Below, in pieces: positions 1 to 8,231 of a stretch of 64,000 nucleotides of DNA. The stretch comes from Roseateles_C aquae (GTDB lineage: Bacteria; Pseudomonadota; Gammaproteobacteria; Burkholderiales; Burkholderiaceae_C), in assembly GCF_032337115.1 (NCBI RefSeq), contig NZ_JAVXZY010000002.1, forward strand, positions 682,001 to 746,000, written 5' to 3'. How positions within the stretch are numbered: position 1 is the first letter of the stretch; the number at the start of each line of letters is the position of its first letter. The notes beneath the pieces are model-generated. The model saw only the letters and a program-made list of their open reading frames with translations, was not told where the DNA came from and did not search any database. Made by a program: the position numbers and the translations under genes.

Positions 1-218
1 CTGCGGCGCAAGGGGCCGAGCTGCTCCTGCAGCTGGGCCTGCGCCTGTTCGGCGCGGCCGCGCTGGGCCTCGTCGGCCTGCTGCAGCTTGGCGCGCAGAT
101 CAAGAATCGCCTTGCGGGCTTCTTCATCCTCGAACAGCGCCGCCCGTGCCGGCAGGCAGGCCAGGCCGGCGGCCAGCGCCAGCAGGCCCAGCGGCTTGCG
201 AAAGCCCAGACCGCTCAT
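1..218 (-). CDS. cpoB: Cell division coordinator CpoB/YbgF, N-terminal part (runs off the window)
   Basis: Only the first 72 codons are present. They read as a signal peptide (MSGLGFRKPLGLLALAAG, cleavage probably after PARA) followed by a Gln/Ala/Glu-rich coiled coil (LRAKLQQADEAQRGRAEQ). This is the layout of periplasmic CpoB/YbgF, which trimerises through the coiled coil and links Tol-Pal to peptidoglycan synthesis. The start at 218 lies one base after the pal stop (TGAGATG), the usual pal-cpoB coupling. The TPR domain expected at the C-terminus is outside the window. The call rests on the coiled coil and on position after pal. Confidence 0.85.
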   Translation of the reverse strand, partial: MSGLGFRKPLGLLALAAGLACLPARAALFEDEEARKAILDLRAKLQQADEAQRGRAEQAQAQLQEQLGPLRR

Positions 219-219
219 C

Positions 220-753
220 TCACTTGTCCTTCAGTTCGACGCGGCGGTTCTTGGCCCAGGCGGCTTCGTCATGGCCTTGCACGGCCGGACGCTCCTTGCC
301 GAAGCTGACCGGCTCGACCTGGCCGGCTTGCGCGCCCAGCAGGGTCAGCGATTGCACCACGGCTTCGGCACGCTTCTGGCCCAGGGCCAGGTTGTACTCA
401 CGGCCACCGCGTTCGTCGGCATGGCCTTCCAGGCTCAGGGCCACCTTGCGATCATTGCCCAGGCGCTTGGCGTGGGCTTCGATCAGACCGCGGTACTCGT
501 CCTTGACGACGAAGCTGTCGAAATCAAAGTAAACGGTGCGGCCCTTTTCGTTGGCGGCCTTGAGCAACTCGGCGCCGAAGTCTACGGTCTGCACCTTGGA
601 CTCAGCCGGCTTCACCGGCGGCGGCGTGACAACCTTGGGCTGTTCAGCCGGGCGGGTTTCGACCGGCGCGGGCTCGGTCAACGGGGTCGAGCTGCAGCCG
701 GCCAGCACGGCGGCGGCCAGCAGGGCCAGGGCGAATTGAGTGTGCTTTTGCAT
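220..753 (-). CDS. pal: Peptidoglycan-associated lipoprotein Pal
   Basis: Outer-membrane lipoprotein that binds peptidoglycan through an OmpA-like domain and works with TolB during envelope constriction. The 177-residue protein has a lipoprotein signal with the lipobox LAGC (Cys20 would be lipidated), a Pro-rich tether at about 25-55, then an OmpA C-terminal domain with VYFDFDSFVVKDEY and the diaminopimelate-binding stretch EGHADERGGREYN. A longer frame runs upstream, but only the ATG at 753 puts the lipobox at residue 20. Order tolB-pal-cpoB on the minus strand is canonical. Confidence 0.96.
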   Translation of the reverse strand: MQKHTQFALALLAAAVLAGCSSTPLTEPAPVETRPAEQPKVVTPPPVKPAESKVQTVDFGAELLKAANEKGRTVYFDFDSFVVKDEYRGLIEAHAKRLGNDRKVALSLEGHADERGGREYNLALGQKRAEAVVQSLTLLGAQAGQVEPVSFGKERPAVQGHDEAAWAKNRRVELKDK

Positions 754-874
754 TGTTTCTCTCCAAGCGATTATTCGGGTTCGGGCGGGATTCAGAAAAA
801 GAGCCCGGGGCCGGTCCCCAGGCCGGCGCGGCTCGTATTGTCCGTCAAATGTCAGCCGCTTCTGGCTGTGCGAC

Positions 875-2185
875 TCAGCGGCCGAAAGGCCCCCAGGTCG
901 GCTCTCGCACATCGGCCAGCGTCGACACCAGCTTGGCCTTGATGCGGCCGTCCAGCGTCGTCGTCACCAAGACATCACGGCCACCGCTGCGGGTGGCATA
1001 GACGATCAGCCGGCCATTGGGCGCAAAGCTGGGGCTTTCGTCGTCCGTCGTGTCGCTGATCTTCTGCACCACGCCGCTGGCCAGATCCATCACGCACAGG
1101 CGGAAGGTCGAGCCCCCCTCGCGGGTGATGAAGGCCAGCGTACGGCCGTCGGGGCTGATCGTTGGGCTGATGTTGTAGCTGCCGTTGAAAGTCACGCGCT
1201 CGGCCTCACCGCCATCGGCAGGCATCCGGTAGATCTGCGGACTGCCACCGCGGTCGCTGACGAAGTAGATTTTCTGACCATCGGGCGTGAACACCGGCTC
1301 GGTATCGATCGCACGGGTCTGCGTGAGGCGCTTGACGTTGTCGCCATTGCGGCCCATCACGAAGAGCTGCGAGCCGCCATCACGCGACAAGGTCATCGCC
1401 AGCCGCTGACCGTCGGGCGAGAAGGCCGGTGCGCTATTGCTACCGCGGAAATTCGCGACCATGCGCCGCCGGCCGGTAGCCAGTTCCTGCACCCAGACGA
1501 CGGCCTTGCGGGTTTCGAAGGACACATAGGCCAGTTCCTTGCCATCGGGCGACCAGGCTGGCGAGATGATGGGCTCGGGGCTGGCCAGTGCGATCTGGCC
1601 GCCCTCACCGTCGGCATCGGTGATGCGCAGGCTGTAGCGTCCGCCGGCCTTTGTGACATAGGCCATGCGGGTGGCGAAGACACCGCGCTCACCGGTCAGC
1701 TTTTGGTAAATGCTGTCGGCGATGCGGTGCGCGGCCAGGCGCACATCGTCGGCCGCGACGGCCTGGCTTTCGCCGCCCTGGTCCTGGCCCTTGACGACGT
1801 CCCAAAGCTTGTAGCGCAGATCGTAGCGGCCATCAGCCAGGCGGGTCGCCGAGCCGGCAACCAAGGCATCGACCGCCTTGGCCCGCCATTCGTTGAAAGC
1901 CGGCAGACTGGTCTCGCTCATCGGCGCCGTATTGGGCGTAACACGGAACTGCCCGCTGCGCTCAAGATCGGCACGGATGATGGCGGCCACCGGCTGACCG
2001 GTCTGGGCTTCATCGCGGAAATCGTTGATCGCAATCGGCGTCTGTGTGCCGCCGACCCCAGAGATCTCGACACGGAACTGTGCCAGCGCCGGGAGGCTCA
2101 AACCCAGCCCGGCAGCCGTCAGCAGTTCGCGACGGCGCAGCAGATTCGGCAACGGATTGGGCAGGGAATTGTTCAGCTCAGACAT
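875..2185 (-). CDS. tolB: Tol-Pal system beta-propeller protein TolB
   Basis: Periplasmic protein linking Pal to the inner-membrane TolQRA complex. Of 436 residues, about the first 37 form an export signal, then an N-terminal alpha/beta domain precedes a six-bladed propeller whose blades carry repeated SPDG/TPDG motifs (SPAWSPDGKELAYVSF, APAFSPDGQRLAM, EPVFTPDGQKIYF, SPTISPDGRTLAF). The signal contains LLRRRELLTAAGLGL, which resembles a twin-arginine motif rather than a plain Sec signal. ATG at 2185 is used; a GTG directly precedes it. The upstream neighbour is a binding-protein gene, not tolA. Confidence 0.95.
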   Translation of the reverse strand: MSELNNSLPNPLPNLLRRRELLTAAGLGLSLPALAQFRVEISGVGGTQTPIAINDFRDEAQTGQPVAAIIRADLERSGQFRVTPNTAPMSETSLPAFNEWRAKAVDALVAGSATRLADGRYDLRYKLWDVVKGQDQGGESQAVAADDVRLAAHRIADSIYQKLTGERGVFATRMAYVTKAGGRYSLRITDADGEGGQIALASPEPIISPAWSPDGKELAYVSFETRKAVVWVQELATGRRRMVANFRGSNSAPAFSPDGQRLAMTLSRDGGSQLFVMGRNGDNVKRLTQTRAIDTEPVFTPDGQKIYFVSDRGGSPQIYRMPADGGEAERVTFNGSYNISPTISPDGRTLAFITREGGSTFRLCVMDLASGVVQKISDTTDDESPSFAPNGRLIVYATRSGGRDVLVTTTLDGRIKAKLVSTLADVREPTWGPFGR

Positions 2186-2290
2186 CACTCATTCAGCATT
2201 GACGGGCCAGCCGCCCGAGGCCTCGCATTCTGCCTCAGGCCAAAGCCGCCCACCGTTCGCCATGCCGGCAGCGATCGAGGCGACGAGGCC

Positions 2291-3103
2291 TCAGCGCGCG
2301 GCAGGCGCGCTGGGCAGCGGCACGCCCGGCAGCCAGCGCTGGTGGATGGCGGCAAAGCTGCCATCGCGCTTCATCTCGTCCAGGGTCTGCTGCCAGCGCT
2401 GCACCACCTCCGCCGGCGTGCCCTTGGAAAAGGCGATGTAGAGCAGCGCCTCGGAGATCTTGACAATGGGCTCGGGCGGGTCGGACACCAGCCCCGCCAG
2501 GCGCATGGTCTCGGCGACCGTGCTCTCGTCCATCGCAATCACGACGCTGCGGTTGGCCAGCAGCATGCGCATCGCGTCGGCCGGCGTCGACACCGGCTCC
2601 AGATTGGTAAAGCCGCGGCTGCGCAGATCCTGGTGGATGTACCACTCGCGCGGCACCATGATCTGCGGCACCTTGCGGGCGTCGTCCAGGCTGCGGATGC
2701 CGGTCTGCTCGCCGCGGCGCGCATACAGGTGGGCACGTGTGGCGCTGATCGGCCCGACCCACTGGAACAGCGGCTCACGTTCGGCCGTGCGTGCGGTGAC
2801 GAACAGACCCACCCATGGCTCGGTCGACGCCGAGCGGTAGCCGCGCGCCCAGGGCACCACCTCGATGGGAATGTCCAGCCGCATGCGCCGCTGCAGCTCC
2901 ATCACGATTTCAACGGACAGCCCCGAAGGCTTGCCCTTGATCGTGTAGTTGTAGGGCGCGTATTCCTCGGTGTAGAGCCGCAACGCCGGCTCAGCGGCGC
3001 GACTTGAGGTGCCTGCACCCAGCAGTGCCACGGCCATCGCAAACAAGGCCCGGCGGCGCGCCAGAGCCGGGCGGAACAAGGGGCGAAAACCTGTACGGTT
3101 CAT
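2291..3103 (-). CDS. Periplasmic substrate-binding protein, family 3 (SBP_bac_3 fold)
   Basis: 270 residues with an N-terminal signal (RRRALFAMAVALLGAG, mature start near AAEPALRLYTEEYAPYNY). The opening beta strand plus TEEYAPYNY and GLSVEIVMELQRRM are typical of extracellular solute-binding proteins family 3, which bind amino acids or similar polar compounds. The late IAFSKGTPAEVVQRWQQ segment is the usual C-terminal lobe. A strong AGGAGG precedes the ATG. No ABC permease or ATPase gene is adjacent, so it may be an orphan binding protein, as is common for Burkholderiales proteins of this class. The ligand cannot be read from sequence. Confidence 0.8.
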   Translation of the reverse strand: MNRTGFRPLFRPALARRRALFAMAVALLGAGTSSRAAEPALRLYTEEYAPYNYTIKGKPSGLSVEIVMELQRRMRLDIPIEVVPWARGYRSASTEPWVGLFVTARTAEREPLFQWVGPISATRAHLYARRGEQTGIRSLDDARKVPQIMVPREWYIHQDLRSRGFTNLEPVSTPADAMRMLLANRSVVIAMDESTVAETMRLAGLVSDPPEPIVKISEALLYIAFSKGTPAEVVQRWQQTLDEMKRDGSFAAIHQRWLPGVPLPSAPAAR

Positions 3104-3144
3104 AAAGCCTCCTAGCTTCGCGCCACCCAGCCCGCGGCGGCGCG

Positions 3145-4626
3145 CTACAAGAGCACGATATCGTAGTGCTCAGTCTGGTTGGTCGGCTCGGCACTCAGCG
3201 AGATCGGCTTGCCGATGAAGTCAGACAGGCCGGCCAGATGCTGGCTTTCCTCATCGAGCAGCATCTCCACCACATTGGCCGCCGCCACGACGCGGAATTC
3301 CTTGGGATTGAACTGCCGCGCCTCGCGCAGGATCTCGCGCATGATGTCGTAGCAGACGCTGCGTGTGGTCTTGACCTGGCCGCGGCCCTGACAGGTCGGG
3401 CAAGGCTCACACAGCATCCGGGACAGCGATTCGCGGGTGCGCTTGCGTGTCATCTCGACCAGGCCCAGCTGCGTGAAACCACCGACGGTAACCTTGGTGC
3501 GGTCCTTGGCCAGCTGCTTCTTGAACTCCGAGAGCACGGCGCTGCGGTGTTCATCGCGCGTCATGTCGATGAAGTCGACAATGATGATGCCGCCCAGATT
3601 GCGCAGCCGCAGCTGGCGGGCAATCGCGCCGGCGGCCTCGAGATTGGTCTTGAAAATCGTGTCGTCGAAATTGCGCGCACCGACGAAGCCACCGGTGTTG
3701 ACGTCGATGGTCGTCATCGCTTCGGTCTGGTCGATGATCAGATAGCCGCCCGATTTCAAATCAACCCGACGGGCCAGCGCGCGGTCCAGCTCGGCATCGA
3801 TATTGTGCAGATCGAAGATCGGCCGCTCGCCGCGGTAATGCTCGAGCTTGGCGGTGGCCGCCGGCATGAAGTTCTCGCCAAAGGCGCGCAGCACATCGAA
3901 CTGCATCCGCGAGTCGATGCGGATCGAGCCGGTGCGCTCGCTGACCAGATCGCGCAGCACCCGTTCCACCAGGCTCAGGTCCTGATGCAGCAAGGTGCCC
4001 GGCGGCGAACGGAAGCTGCGCTCCTTGATCGTCGCCCAGGTCTTGCGCAGATAGGCGATATCGGCCGCCAGTTCCTCATCGCTGGCATCCTCGGCATTGG
4101 TGCGCAGGATGAAGCCGCCACCGCCGCCCTCCTCCGCCTTGCCGACCAGCGCCTGCATCCGCGCGCGCAGCTGCTCGCGCGCCTCGGGCGAGCCGATCTT
4201 CTGCGAGATGCCGATGTGCTCGTCCTGCGGCAGATAGACCAGCATGCGGCCGGCAATCGATATCTGCGAGGACAGCCGCGCGCCCTTGGTGCCAATCGGG
4301 TCCTTGATCACCTGCACAGTCAAGGCCTGACCCTCAAAGACCAGGCGCTCGATCGGCGTGGGCGGCGCCGACTCGCCGTGATGCGCGCGCGGCGTGCTGC
4401 CGTTGACGTGCAGATCGGCCACATGCAGAAACGCGGCGCGTTCCAGGCCGATGTCGATGAAGGCCGACTGCATGCCCGGCAGCACGCGGGCGACGCGGCC
4501 GGAATAGACGTTGCCGACCAGGCCGCGCTCCAGCGTGCGCTCCATGTGCAGTTCTTGCACCGCGCCGTTTTCAACGACGGCCACGCGGGTCTCCTGGGGA
4601 GACCAATTGATCAAGATATCTTCCAT
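3145..4626 (-). CDS. rng: Ribonuclease G
   Basis: Endoribonuclease that matures the 5' end of 16S rRNA and turns over some mRNAs. The 493-residue product is the family length. It starts MEDILINWSPQETRVAVVE, has an S1 RNA-binding domain at about 35-125 (GRVARVLPGMQSAFIDIGL), the catalytic DNase I-like core with acidic residues in TTIDVNTGGFVGARN and IIIVDFIDM, and the zinc-link CEPCPTCQGRG. The ATG at 4626 is chosen because everything upstream in frame lacks family similarity. The long C-terminal scaffold of RNase E is absent, separating it from rne. Confidence 0.95.
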   Translation of the reverse strand: MEDILINWSPQETRVAVVENGAVQELHMERTLERGLVGNVYSGRVARVLPGMQSAFIDIGLERAAFLHVADLHVNGSTPRAHHGESAPPTPIERLVFEGQALTVQVIKDPIGTKGARLSSQISIAGRMLVYLPQDEHIGISQKIGSPEAREQLRARMQALVGKAEEGGGGGFILRTNAEDASDEELAADIAYLRKTWATIKERSFRSPPGTLLHQDLSLVERVLRDLVSERTGSIRIDSRMQFDVLRAFGENFMPAATAKLEHYRGERPIFDLHNIDAELDRALARRVDLKSGGYLIIDQTEAMTTIDVNTGGFVGARNFDDTIFKTNLEAAGAIARQLRLRNLGGIIIVDFIDMTRDEHRSAVLSEFKKQLAKDRTKVTVGGFTQLGLVEMTRKRTRESLSRMLCEPCPTCQGRGQVKTTRSVCYDIMREILREARQFNPKEFRVVAAANVVEMLLDEESQHLAGLSDFIGKPISLSAEPTNQTEHYDIVLL

Positions 4627-4734
4627 AGCCTTTGGGCTCCATACCGCGCTTGTGGCGGTCAAGCACTGTCGCAAGCGCTGTGGCTGGCCATGGCCCACTC
4701 AGCGTTTGCGACAAGGCTGTTGTCGCTACCCGAT

Positions 4735-5370
4735 CTAAAGTTCCCAGCCGGCCTGGCGCAAGAGCTGCGCTGTCTCGAACAGGGGCAGCCCCATGATGCC
4801 CGAATATGAGCCCTCGATGTGGGCAATCCAGGCGGCAATCTGACTCTGGATCGCGTAGGACCCGGCCTTGCCCATCGGCTCGCCGCTGGCGACATAGCGG
4901 CGAAGCACCGCCTCGGGCACTTCGGCAAAGCGCACGCTGGAGACGCTGAGCGCCTGCGCCCGCTGCCAGAGGCCGCTCTCAGCGCTGATCCAGGCCAGGC
5001 TCACGGACGTCAACACCTGGTGCGTACGGCCCGACAGGCGCCGCAGCATGGCCAGCGCCTCATCGGCATCGGCCGGCTTGCCGAGGATGTCGGCGCCCAG
5101 GGCCACCGTCGTGTCCGAGCACAGAATCGCTCGGGGCGGCAGGCCGCGCGCAGCCAGGCGCGCCTCGGCCGCGGCCAGCTTGTTGCCGGTGACGCGGCGC
5201 ACATAGGCCTCGGGCGCTTCGCCGCTGAGCTGCGTTTCCAGGGCCTCGGCATCTTCATCGGCGCCGGGCAGCAGCAGTTCGTGGGGCACACCCAGCTGAT
5301 CGAGCAACTGGCGGCGACGTGGACTTTGCGAAGCGAGGTAGATCAGCTCGGCAGACACAGGCTCATTCAC
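4735..5370 (-). CDS. maf: Maf-family nucleoside triphosphate pyrophosphatase
   Basis: Maf proteins hydrolyse non-canonical or pyrimidine NTPs to NMP and pyrophosphate and were first linked to septum formation. The 211-residue product carries the N-terminal LASQSPRRRQLLDQLG nucleotide-binding signature, the SDTTVALGADILGKP core, LSGRTHQVLTSVSL and a C-terminal GSYAIQSQIAAWI block close to the classic YxIQG region. The start is GTG at 5370, overlapping the rlmH stop by eight bases, so translation is probably coupled. Whether the enzyme is dTTP/UTP- or m7GTP-specific is not resolved. Confidence 0.92.
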   Translation of the reverse strand: MNEPVSAELIYLASQSPRRRQLLDQLGVPHELLLPGADEDAEALETQLSGEAPEAYVRRVTGNKLAAAEARLAARGLPPRAILCSDTTVALGADILGKPADADEALAMLRRLSGRTHQVLTSVSLAWISAESGLWQRAQALSVSSVRFAEVPEAVLRRYVASGEPMGKAGSYAIQSQIAAWIAHIEGSYSGIMGLPLFETAQLLRQAGWEL

Positions 5371-5830
5371 GGTGATAGGGGTGGTTTTCCATGATGGACC
5401 AGGCGCGGTACAGCGCCTCGGCCAGCAGCACGCGAACGAAGGCGTGCGGCAGTGTCAGGTCCGAGAGGCGCAGCATCTCGTCGGCCCGCGCCTTCAGATC
5501 GGGATGCAGGCCATCGGGCCCGCCGATGAAGATGGCGACATCGCGGCCATCGCCCTTCCAGCGCTCCAGCCGCTCGGCCAGCTGCTTGCTGGTCTGGCGC
5601 TCGCCGCGCTCGTCCAGCACGATGCGTCGCACGCTTTTGGGCAGGGCCGCCTCCAGCCGCTGGGCCTCCGCAGCCATCAGCTGCTCGGCGCTCTTGCCGG
5701 CCCGCGGCTCGGCCTTGACGGCCTTCAGCTCCAGCCGCATCTCGGGCGGAAAGCGCTTGGCGAAATCCTCATAGGCCGCATCGGCCCAGGCGGGCTGACG
5801 CTGGCCGACCGCGACCAGCAGCAAACGCAT
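5363..5830 (-). CDS. rlmH: 23S rRNA (pseudouridine-1915-N3)-methyltransferase RlmH
   Basis: SPOUT-class methyltransferase that methylates pseudouridine 1915 in helix 69 of 23S rRNA. The 155-residue protein is the family length and shows the S-adenosylmethionine knot motifs IFIGGPDGLHPDLKARAD and SDLTLPHAFVRVLLAEALY, with the C-terminal HPYHRE signature. It sits six bases after rsfS and overlaps maf, within the conserved nadD-rsfS-rlmH-maf-rng run. Confidence 0.96.
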   Translation of the reverse strand: MRLLLVAVGQRQPAWADAAYEDFAKRFPPEMRLELKAVKAEPRAGKSAEQLMAAEAQRLEAALPKSVRRIVLDERGERQTSKQLAERLERWKGDGRDVAIFIGGPDGLHPDLKARADEMLRLSDLTLPHAFVRVLLAEALYRAWSIMENHPYHRE

Positions 5831-5836
5831 CGGCGA

Positions 5837-6598
5837 TCAGGCCTTCTTGGCCGTGGAACGCTTGGCCGCCGGCTTGGCAGCAGCCTTGGCGGCCGGGCGC
5901 GCTGCAGGTTTTGCAGCGGACTTGGCGGCCACGGTCTTCTTGGCCGCCGGCTTCTTCGCTGCGCCGACCTTGATGACCTTCTCGGCCGCAGCCTTCACAC
6001 CGACGGTACGGCTGACGCCGCCCTTGGCGACGGTCTTCTTCACGGCAGGCGTCTTCGTTGCCGCTGTCTTTGTTGCAGCGGTCTTGCCTGCAGCGGCTTT
6101 CTTGGCAGCAGGCTTGGCAGCGGGTTTGGCGGCCGTTTTTGCCGCGGCCTTGGCTGCAGGCTTGGCCGCCGTCTTTGCCGGGGCCTTCTTGGCAGCGGTT
6201 TTCTTGGCCGGCACGCTGTCGTCTTCAGAGGCCTTGACCAGCTTGGTCTCGCTGCTGCCCAGCTTCAGCTTGACCGGCTTCTCGCCCCAAATTTCTTCGA
6301 GGTGGTAGTAGTCGCGAATGGCCGGCTGCATCAGGTGAACGACGGCGGCGCCGCAGTCGACGATGATCCATTCGCCGTTGTCCTCGCCCTCGGTGCGCAT
6401 GACCTGCATGCCACGTTCCTTGACGGTCTCGCGGACGCTGGACGCAAGCGCCTTGGTCTGACGGTTGCTGGTGCCGGAGGCGATGATCACGCGCTCAAAC
6501 AGCGGAGACAGATGCTCCGTGTTGAAGACCACGATGTTCTGGGCCTTGACGTCTTCCAGGCCATCGACGATGGCGCGTTGCAGTTTACGAATGTCCAT
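5837..6598 (-). CDS. rsfS: Ribosomal silencing factor RsfS with a long Lys/Ala/Pro-rich C-terminal tail
   Basis: RsfS binds ribosomal protein uL14 and blocks joining of the 30S and 50S subunits in starved cells. Residues 1 to about 118 are a normal RsfS domain (MDIRKLQRAIVDGLEDVKAQ, IIASGTSNRQTKALASSV, EDNGEWIIVDCGAAVVHLM, FEEIW-like HLEEIWGEK). The remaining roughly 130 residues are low-complexity repeats of AKPAAK, AAKTAA and KKTVA, strongly basic and histone-H1-like, a tail the short E. coli protein lacks. The start codon follows the nadD stop without a gap (TGAATG). The tail could bind RNA or DNA; that is inference. Confidence 0.93.
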   Translation of the reverse strand: MDIRKLQRAIVDGLEDVKAQNIVVFNTEHLSPLFERVIIASGTSNRQTKALASSVRETVKERGMQVMRTEGEDNGEWIIVDCGAAVVHLMQPAIRDYYHLEEIWGEKPVKLKLGSSETKLVKASEDDSVPAKKTAAKKAPAKTAAKPAAKAAAKTAAKPAAKPAAKKAAAGKTAATKTAATKTPAVKKTVAKGGVSRTVGVKAAAEKVIKVGAAKKPAAKKTVAAKSAAKPAARPAAKAAAKPAAKRSTAKKA

Positions 6599-7228
6599 TC
6601 AGTACTCACTGTAAAGACGGTGCTGGGCAATATACCCCGCAACCTTCTTGCCCACCATGGGCGTTAAATCCTCGCCGCGCGACGCTGCCGCGCGCACCAA
6701 GGTCGATGAAATCGGCACGGCTGGCATGGCCAACCGCTCTATAGGCAGCGCGGGTACATCTGCCAGCACTTCGGCAGATGCGCGCACTTCTTGACCGTCC
6801 CGCGCCACCACGGCCAGCCGGACCAGGCCCAGCAAGTCCTGCCAACGCTGCCAGCTGTGCAAGCGGCCCAGCTGATCCTGGCCGATGATCAGCAGCAACT
6901 CGGCACCCGGGTGCTGCCGTGCCAGCGCCTCGGCCGTGTCCACCGTGTAGCTCGGCCCCGCGCGAAGCAACTCGCGGGTATCGAGCAGCATGCCGGCTTC
7001 GCCGGCTATCGTCAGCGCCACCATGGCCTGCCGATGCACCGCGGCCGTCATGGCCCGCTGCCCCAGTTTCTGCCAAGGCTGGCCGGCCGGCAGCCAAAGC
7101 ACTTGATCCAGGCCCAGCTGATCACGGGCCACACGGGCCAGCGCCAGATGGCCCAGATGCACCGGATCGAAGCTGCCGCCAAACAGGCCCAGCTTCAAGC
7201 GCTGCTGCGGCTGAGCCTGCTCAGCCAT
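6599..7228 (-). CDS. nadD: Nicotinate-nucleotide adenylyltransferase NadD
   Basis: Transfers AMP from ATP to nicotinate mononucleotide in NAD synthesis. The 209-residue protein has the nucleotidyltransferase motif GLFGGSFDPVHLGHLALA (residues about 13-30, with the H-x-G-H) and the second signature ISSTLVRAAASRGEDL near the C-terminus. IIGQDQLGRLHSW lies between them. It is positioned immediately upstream of rsfS and nine bases after hemF, consistent with one operon. Confidence 0.96.
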   Translation of the reverse strand: MAEQAQPQQRLKLGLFGGSFDPVHLGHLALARVARDQLGLDQVLWLPAGQPWQKLGQRAMTAAVHRQAMVALTIAGEAGMLLDTRELLRAGPSYTVDTAEALARQHPGAELLLIIGQDQLGRLHSWQRWQDLLGLVRLAVVARDGQEVRASAEVLADVPALPIERLAMPAVPISSTLVRAAASRGEDLTPMVGKKVAGYIAQHRLYSEY

Positions 7229-7237
7229 GGCGCAGGT

Positions 7238-8182
7238 TCAGAGCCACAGATGGGTGGCCGTCTCGTGGGCCCAGTCGCGCGGCCGCAGAAAGTCGGTGTA
7301 CAGCTTGGCCTCCTGCGTACCCGCGTCGGGCTGCCAGTCATAGCGCCATTTGACCACGGGTGGCATGGACATCAGGATGGACTCGGTACGCCCGCCCGAT
7401 TGCAGGCCGAACAAGGTGCCGCGATCAAAGACCAGATTGAACTCGACATAGCGGCCGCGCCGGTAGGCCTGGAAGTCGCGCTCGCGCTCGCCATAGGCCA
7501 GGCCGTGCCGTCGTTCGACGATGGGCAGATAGGCCGGCAGGAAGGCGTCACCGACCGACTGCATCAGCCCGAAGGCAGCGTCAAAGCCGCCCTCGGCATA
7601 GTCGTCGAAGAAGATGCCGCCGATGCCACGCGGCTCATTGCGGTGCTTGAGGAAGAAGTACTCGTCGCACCACTGCTTGAAGCGCGGGTAGTGCTGCTCG
7701 CCATGTGGCTGCAAGGCGGCTTCACAGCTGCGATGGAAATGCTGGGCGTCGCGCTCGAAGCCGTAGTAGGGCGTCAGATCCATGCCGCCGCCGAACCAGA
7801 CCACCGGCGCCTGATCGACCGGCAGCGCGGCAAACATGCGCACATTCATGTGCACGGTTGGCACAAAGGGGTTGTGCGGGTGCAGCACCAGCGAGACGCC
7901 CATGGCCTCGAAAGGCGCGCCTGCCAGCTCGGGCCGGTGCTGGGTGGCCGAGGGAGGCAAGACCCGACCCCGCACATGCGAGAAATTGCAGCCGCCGCGC
8001 TCGAACAGGCCGCCGTTCTCGATCAGCCGCGTCAGGCCATCGCCTTCCAGCCGGCCGCCCGGCTCGCGCTGCCAGCCATCGCTGATGAAGGGCTGGCCGT
8101 CCAGCGCCTCCAGGCCGACGATGATGCGCTGCTGCAGGCCGAGCAGGTAGTCGCGCACCATTTGCGTATTCAGATTGCTCAT
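7238..8182 (-). CDS. hemF: Oxygen-dependent coproporphyrinogen III oxidase HemF
   Basis: Converts coproporphyrinogen III to protoporphyrinogen IX with molecular oxygen in haem synthesis. The 314-residue length and motifs match the family: ERGGCNFSHVRG near the N-terminus, NPFVPTVHMNVRMF, VWFGGGMDLTPYYGFERD, DEYFFLKHRNEPRGIGGIFFDD, and RRGRYVEFNLVFDRGT. It lies between an acyltransferase gene and nadD on the same strand. Presence of the O2-dependent enzyme implies aerobic haem synthesis. Confidence 0.97.
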   Translation of the reverse strand: MSNLNTQMVRDYLLGLQQRIIVGLEALDGQPFISDGWQREPGGRLEGDGLTRLIENGGLFERGGCNFSHVRGRVLPPSATQHRPELAGAPFEAMGVSLVLHPHNPFVPTVHMNVRMFAALPVDQAPVVWFGGGMDLTPYYGFERDAQHFHRSCEAALQPHGEQHYPRFKQWCDEYFFLKHRNEPRGIGGIFFDDYAEGGFDAAFGLMQSVGDAFLPAYLPIVERRHGLAYGERERDFQAYRRGRYVEFNLVFDRGTLFGLQSGGRTESILMSMPPVVKWRYDWQPDAGTQEAKLYTDFLRPRDWAHETATHLWL

Positions 8183-8231
8183 CTCAGGCGTTCCTTGCCA
8201 TGGCGAACTAGCGAAGGCGCTAGCCGAGGGC

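Noticed and set aside
740..3007. 755-codon plus-strand frame antisense to tolB and the binding-protein gene
   Set aside because: tolB and the binding protein are well supported on minus; the plus frame lacks motifs.
4627..4698. Upstream in-frame extension of rng
   Set aside because: RNase G proteins begin at MEDILINW-type sequence; the extension overlaps intergenic DNA before maf and has no family similarity.
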